From Diplosphaera chodatii (taxonomy: Eukaryota > Chlorophyta > Trebouxiophyceae > Prasiolales > Stichococcaceae): a DNA stretch of 64,000 bases. Made by a program: the position numbers and the translations under genes. The notes below the pieces were generated by a model, which worked only from the letters and a program-made list of their open reading frames with translations, was not told the origin of the DNA and searched no databases. This document shows positions 59,205 through 64,000 of the stretch, piece after piece; position 1 is the first letter of the stretch; the number at the start of each line of letters is the position of its first letter. The stretch covers positions 2,666,001 through 2,730,000 of the forward strand of contig JAALGY010000032.1 in the NCBI GenBank assembly GCA_032358165.1, in the 5' to 3' direction.

Positions 59205-59360
59205 GTGAAGAACAATCGAATTGCCAACTAAATGCCAACTAAAGCAGAAATCATAGCAAGGAACTGATCTGATGGCCACAGAACTACAAGGCTGCAATTC
59301 ATCAACTGACACCGCACGCCACATGGATGTGCACCCATACTACCGCAATTGCCGGAGGCA

Positions 59361-60739
59361 CTACTCCACAGCGATGTCCATCAGGCGGTGCACCTCACGC
59401 CACAGCGGCACAGGGAGCTGCATGCACTGCTTGAGCACAACCGACCGAGAGCACTCTGCCTTCCGCCAGATGCCACCCGTGACCTCCCGCTGCAGCTGCT
59501 TCGGCTGCCACGACAGCGAGCCGGAGAAGAACCTGTACTCCATCAAGCTGGCTGCCCCCTCAAGCACACGCACGGCGGCCGCCTGCTCCCCGCCGCAGTA
59601 GATGCCAGGAGCAACCTCGCTGCTGCCTTGCAGATCAGCCTGCCACACATTGCAGGACGGCAACGATCTGAAGAGTGCCAAATGCAGTCAAGAGTTGGCA
59701 ACTGTGACATCAGGGCCTTCGAGCACGGCACATGCTTGTCATCACCTGCCCGTGCAGCATCATCGCCCCTTGCCTCGCCACCTTATTCGGTGCAAACATG
59801 CCGCCAAGGTATACTGGGGACTCAGCAAATGCCTCGAAAACAGGCCCGCTCGCAGCACCTGTACCCCACCTGTGGTGTCCACAGACGAGTGAATGCAAAA
59901 GTGGCCCAGAATGGCCAATTTGTGCAGACGTAAGAACACAGGGCGACGTACCCCCAGCCAAGCAGGTCGCCGACGTTGGCGAAGCAGGGCCGGTTCAACA
60001 TGATGCCCTGCGATCCGTCGGCATCATGCCGCAGCAGCAACACCACCAGCTCGGTGACACGCCCATCGCCTGACAGCAAGGGCGCATCTGGCATCGCCAG
60101 CAGCAGGGTGCCTGCAGGAAGGTCGATGCAGTTTTACCGTTGTCATTCTTATGAGAGTGCTTCGCACAGCCATGGACTACAACCACACCATCAATAAGAG
60201 TTTGTTGCAAGCATAAACATGCGAGCACCAGCTGTTAATTCGTTGGATTCGCGTGCCCATAAGCCCTCGTCTGCCAGGTAGGGAATCTGATCCCGAAGCA
60301 CGGACATGTTCTCAGGTGTGTGTCTGCTGCTGCCTGCGGCCTGCTCCGCTGCAAGGAAGGGCACAGACCATCTCAGCGGCAGCCCGATGGTGCCACAACT
60401 TATGTTTTGTGACCAGACGTATGTGCTTGCCGCCATACCTGATCCCGCTACAAGCCGGCTCCTGAAGGCTCGCCAATCCCCGTTCACCACTGGAGGTCCA
60501 TCATCCTCTGCATCCCTTGCCGCCAGGTCACCCTCGTCTGCCGCTGCAGCGACTGCCGTATGCACCGAAATACATTACGACTTGTGATGCACACCTGACA
60601 TTCCGCATGTGCATGACATTGCTCGGCATGGAGCGGACTGTAGATCCAGGAGCCTGACCTTGCACAAGTTGGCTGCGGTGCTGCTCCTGAAACCTTCCGC
60701 CGAAGCAGTCGCGATGTGCTGGCACGGATGCTGCTGCAT
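59361..60739 (-). CDS. UPF0301 / DUF179 (AlgH-like) protein, probably plastidial
   Basis: Minus strand from ATG at 60739 (MQQHPCQHIATASAEGFRSS) to TAG at 59363-59361. The N-terminus is rich in Ser, Ala, Arg and Cys and looks like a plastid transit peptide; exon 2 gives VNGDWRAFRSRLVAG, as in plant homologues. The AlgH fold motifs follow: AGTLLLAMPDAPLLSGDGRV or similar at the exon joint, TELVVLLLRHDADGSQGIML then NRPCFANVGDLLGWG, SPVYLGG, GIYCGGEQAAAVRVLEG, YRFFSGSLSWQPKQLQREV and GGIWRKAECS. AlgH/YqgE proteins are widespread and poorly understood; plant members are predicted chloroplast proteins. Exon 1 is joined in the only frame that runs open into VAAAADEGDLAARDAEDDGP. Confidence 0.82.
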
Positions 60740-61264
60740 GACGGCGCAGGAACACGTGTGGCAAGGTCCACATGCATGCCGTTGGGCGACGTGTTCGCAG
60801 ACTTGCTTCTGGACGCGCCGCACAGCCTGTTTCTATTGGTGACGCACGCATTGCAATTTTGGTGTGTGTCACAGGACAGAATACCCCTAAGCTGCAGTTG
60901 CGCCAACGACAATGCTGTCGATTGCACGCTCAGCACAATCACAGGGAATGCCAAAGACCAAACGGCCAGTGAACGCATGCTCCTGCTGGATTACCTGCAC
61001 AGGAATCCCCCGGCGAGGGGGACTCCACACTCCAGCTTGCGACAATCAGCCTGCTCAAGTGCTCATGTCATGCCCACGTTTACAGCCAACGGGCAAGCCC
61101 CTAGCGCCTGCATCATTGCTGCAGCGCTTCACACGTCACAGAACACCCGACAGCCTGCCGGGCCTCGCGTAGGCTGCGTTGTAACCCCGGGGCGGGAAGC
61201 AGCAGCTTGTGCCCAGAGCAACACCAAAGTCAACTGACACTGGACAGATTGTAAAGCGGCCGCC
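60740..61264. promoter_or_regulatory. Divergent promoter region
   Basis: About 525 bp between the UPF0301 gene (-) and the VAMP7-type gene (+). No gene or repeat seen; open frames here are short and motif-free. Confidence 0.4.
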
Positions 61265-61924
61265 ATGCCGCTCATCTATTCGTTTGTGGCCAGGGGCACA
61301 ACTGTTTTGGCAGATTACACAGCGTACACTGGCAACTTCTCCACGGTCGCAATCCAGTGTTTGGAGAAGTGCCCGACCAACAACAGCAGGTTCACCTTCA
61401 CCTGTGACCGGCATACCTTCAACTACTCCGTCGATGGAGGCTACACATTTCTGGCGGTGGCAGACGAGGAGTATGGCCGGCAGATCCCCTTTGCGTTCCT
61501 GGAGCGCATCCAGGCAGAGTGGAAGGAGAAGCTGGCCGACAAGGCGCGCTCCGCCACTGCACATAGCCTGGACAAGACCTTTGGGCCACGGCTGAAGTAT
61601 CACATGGAGTATTGCCAGGCACACCCTGAGGAGCTGACCAAGGTGGCGGCGGTGCAGAAGAAGGTCAGCGAGGTAAAGAACATCATGGTTGACAACATCG
61701 AGAAAGTGCTGGAGCGGGGTGAGAAGATCGAGCTGCTGGTGGACAAGACCGACAATCTACGCTTCCAGGCTGACAAGTTCCACAAGACCGGCAAGCAGCT
61801 GCGTAGCAAGATGTGGTGGCAGAACATGCGGATGAAGATCATTATCGTCATCGCGGTCCTCGTGCTCATCCTGGTCATCTTCCTCCTAGCGTGCTTTGCT
61901 CCCGCCAACCACTGCATCAAGTAG
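61265..61924 (+). CDS. VAMP7-type longin R-SNARE (VAMP72 family)
   Basis: A single uninterrupted frame of 219 residues, the normal length for the family. The longin domain starts at the Met: MPLIYSFVARGTTVLADYTA, then FTFTCDRHTFNYSVDGGYTF and IPFAFLERIQAEWKEKLADK. The SNARE motif spans about residues 125-185 (VQKKVSEVKNIMVDNIEKVL, RGEKIELLVDKTDNLRFQAD) with the central Arg in LERGEKIE, followed by MWWQNMRMK and a C-terminal membrane anchor (IIIVIAVLVLILVIFLLACF). It should mediate fusion of secretory or endosomal vesicles. Like ATP2 it has no intron, unlike most genes in the window. Confidence 0.96.
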   Translation: MPLIYSFVARGTTVLADYTAYTGNFSTVAIQCLEKCPTNNSRFTFTCDRHTFNYSVDGGYTFLAVADEEYGRQIPFAFLERIQAEWKEKLADKARSATAHSLDKTFGPRLKYHMEYCQAHPEELTKVAAVQKKVSEVKNIMVDNIEKVLERGEKIELLVDKTDNLRFQADKFHKTGKQLRSKMWWQNMRMKIIIVIAVLVLILVIFLLACFAPANHCIK

Positions 61925-62847
61925 CGGCTGGATCAGGGAGCAGCTGCGAGGAGCGAGATACGTTTGGGGTGTGCTGGAGGTGTCACGTTGTCCGCATGCA
62001 GCGACGTGGTCACGTCGCCATGGCCAGCTCAGTCTGCGTTGTATAGTAGCTGGCACCGCCGAAATCCGCAGCAAATCTACCAAGTTCACTCGGCAGCTAG
62101 CTAGATCGTTGCATCTTTCGAGTCATCCTAGTGCCAAGTCAATGATGATGGATAGCTGCATGTGATGTGCTGGCAGAAACTGGACGTTGCTGTCTGCAAA
62201 GCAGCTTGACAGATGGTGCCGCGCGGTGCCATAAGCATTCGTAAGTGGTGACCCATTGTATGAAAGGACTGCAGCAGTTCTGGCTGAGCCAAATCCCCCT
62301 AGCAGCCATGCCCGATTGCCCGTACCGCGATCTCCTCTATAGACTTCTCGGCAGACACGCTTTAACGCCCTACCCAGAGTCCAGCTTAGTATCTCGCTGT
62401 GCGGCTGTGACTCCAGCATTAATGACACCGTGAACGTCAATTCTAGCAGCTCGTGTTCGAGGGGTCCCGTTTGGCACTTGGGGTCTACCACAGGCTGCCA
62501 CACGACCAGTGAGCCACCGCCGCCCATGGCAGGCACCACATGGCTCCTGCATGCACACTGACACAGTGTAGCTATGGCGCCTTTGGGGCCTTAGCTCGAG
62601 GAGCTGCCGTCGTGGCCGTCCTGCAGCTCCTGACGCGGTGCAGCAGGTGCGCCTCCGCCCAGCTCCACCGCTCCCTGCGGCGGCGGGCCCGCGCGGCCAT
62701 GTTGCGTCTCAGAAGGGCTGTGCAGGCCCGCAGCCGGTGCACCACCAGCTTGTGTCACCCAACCGTGTTACAGCGGCGTGTTATTGACCAGGCTGGTGCT
62801 CGACTACACTACGGACGCACACGGGTCGCTCGCAGGGCGCGCCAGCC
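61925..62847. other. Region with uncalled coding-like frames
   Basis: About 920 bp between the VAMP7-type stop and the SBP-box start. On the minus strand, 62526-62123 is open from an ATG (MGGGGSLVVWQPVVDPKCQT), and 62764-62577 is open, Arg-rich and GC-rich like an exon (VVHRLRACTALLRR). I cannot join them into a gene with support, and the plus strand is also open in part. It may simply be the long GC-rich 5' leader of the SBP gene. Confidence 0.35.
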
Positions 62848-64000
62848 ATGGCGGACCGGCGCAGGACGTCGGCAGAGGGTGAACGCGCCCCGGCACGCCC
62901 CGGGCGGGCCGGTCCCAGGAAGAAGGCGGGGGGTGCGGCCCCCAGCTCGGTCCTGCTGTGCCAGGTGAGCCCGGCCCGTATCCAGGCTGCATGTAACAGT
63001 ATGAGTACCGCCTATCCATGCAGGCGCTTTGAGCGTGCCTCTGGGTTGATACGTGCTTGTCCCGACGGTGATGTGGCCTCCAGCAGCGGTGTGGGTGGTG
63101 TGCGCCGCGCGGCTCTGCACCACATAGCCTTTCAGCACCCGCTGCATGCTGTCACCAGCCGCGTCAACGGCAGTCACCAGCGTTTCAGCCACAGGAGAAG
63201 ATGCTGCCACTACTGCAGGCAGCACTCGGAGTTGCCTGACGGGTGCCAAATGCGCAGGTGGAGGGCTGCACCCGCCGTCTGGCCCGCGAGAAGGAGTACT
63301 ACCAGCGCTACAGGGTCTGCAAGTTCCACAGCGCCCAGGCGGTGGTGACGCTGGGCGGCGAGCCGCACCGCTTCTGCCAGCAGTGCTGCATGTTCCAGCA
63401 CCTCACCGCCTTTGACGGCGAGCGCCGGTGAGCATGTTCAAGCCTCCAGGCTGGTACATGGTTGAACACACGGCAAGCACGGGCAGCACTGCACAGATCA
63501 ACCTGATCTTTGCAGCTCTAGTCGCAAGACCAGGTGACGGCAGGCGCCGATGCATCGCTGCCGCCCGACTGCAGGAGCTGCAGGGAGCGCCTGCTGCTGC
63601 ACAACTCGCGGCGCAAGCAGCGCGTCGAAGCGCGCGCCGAGTCCCCGTCGGACAGCGACGACCAGACCGCGCAGCCTGCAGCGCCGGCCGAGGCGCAGGG
63701 CGCCGTCCACGTGGAGCTGCACGCCAGCATCGGCCGCGGCGCCGGCTGGGCTGCCAACGAGCCAAGTGCACTGTTGGGAGCTGCTGGCGCCCCGCATGTG
63801 CCGTCAATGGCGCCGCCGCCGCGGCGTGCGCGCACCTTCAAGGCAACAGTCGCCGGAGGCAGCGGCTCGACGCTGGAAGACCAGGTCCGCGGCGCAGTGC
63901 ACGTTGTCTGCAGCCTGCCGCAGTGCACCTCCGTGTGCGTCAGCAACATGTCAGCCCAAGTCTCTGGCAGCAGGATGGCGAGGCCGCGGCGCTGGCCACG
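62848..64000 (+). CDS. SBP-box (SQUAMOSA-promoter-binding-like) transcription factor, partial
   Basis: Three exons visible: 62848-62964, 63258-63427 and 63575 to beyond the window, so the C-terminus is missing. The SBP domain spans the exon joins: LLCQ-VEGCTRRLAREKEYYQRYR, VCKFHSAQAVVTLGGEPHRF, CQQCCMFQHLTAFDGER and RSCRERLLLHNSRRKQR. Both zinc-binding sets are present (C-x4-C, C-x2-H and then CQQC, H, C), and the basic NSRRKQR nuclear signal overlaps the second finger as in plants. Such factors bind GTAC cores. Residues after the domain (SPSDSDDQTAQPAAPAEAQ) look disordered. In algae the best-known member is copper regulator CRR1; this cannot be equated without the missing ankyrin and Cys-rich regions. 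The start is fixed by the only upstream in-frame ATG. Confidence 0.93.

Overview
This window looks like nuclear DNA of a green alga, most likely a trebouxiophyte (Chlorella-like) chlorophyte; I cannot name the genus. The reasons are: very intron-dense genes with short introns, GC-rich exons, UGUAA-type polyadenylation motifs 40-130 bp after several stop codons, and a plant-type protein set (L-arabinokinase, SBP-box factor, PsbP-domain lumenal protein, phytepsin with a plant-specific insert, HASTY). There is no sign of bacterial operons, phage, CRISPR or organelle sequence. Gene models were built by hand from reading frame, splice consensus and family resemblance, so exon borders are approximate unless stated.

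Layout (about 22 genes, one per 2.9 kb, both strands): 0.5-7.3 kb exportin-5/HASTY (+); 7.8-10.2 kb unrecognised protein (-), head-to-head with 10.2-11.8 kb TatD DNase (+); 12.0-13.4 kb PsbP-domain protein (-); 13.6-16.3 kb aspartic protease (+); 16.5-17.0 kb small plastid-type protein (-); 17.6-23.3 kb L-arabinokinase (+); 23.4-27.4 kb M49-like zinc peptidase (-); 27.7-30.8 kb YTH-domain m6A reader (-); 30.8-31.5 kb ATG12 (-); 32.1-38.5 kb DHX16/Prp2 helicase (+); 39.0-41.3 kb PAM2-motif protein (-); 41.7-43.5 kb XRCC2 (+); 43.9-44.3 kb LYR-motif protein (-); 44.7-48.9 kb SEC63 (-); 49.4-50.7 kb HOP2 (-); 51.2-52.9 kb mitochondrial ATP synthase beta (+, intronless); 53.6-56.0 kb coiled-coil protein (+); 56.1-56.9 kb inverted-repeat element; 57.1-59.2 kb unrecognised low-complexity protein (+); 59.4-60.7 kb UPF0301/AlgH protein (-); 61.3-61.9 kb VAMP7-type SNARE (+, intronless); 62.8 kb to the end SBP-box factor (+, truncated by the window).

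Neighbours do not form a pathway; this is ordinary eukaryotic housekeeping DNA. Themes recur: RNA handling (HASTY, YTH, DHX16, PAM2 protein), homologous recombination and meiosis (XRCC2, HOP2), secretion and degradation (SEC63, VAMP7, phytepsin, ATG12) and respiration (ATP synthase beta, LYR factor).

I did not find a convincing new multi-gene system. The most interesting signals are several GC-AG introns supported by phase, an XRCC2 with a broken Walker A glycine, two intronless genes in an intron-saturated region, a perfect 35-bp inverted repeat bounding about 0.7 kb, two divergent genes whose apparent start codons share one CCATGG, and several conserved-looking proteins I could not assign.
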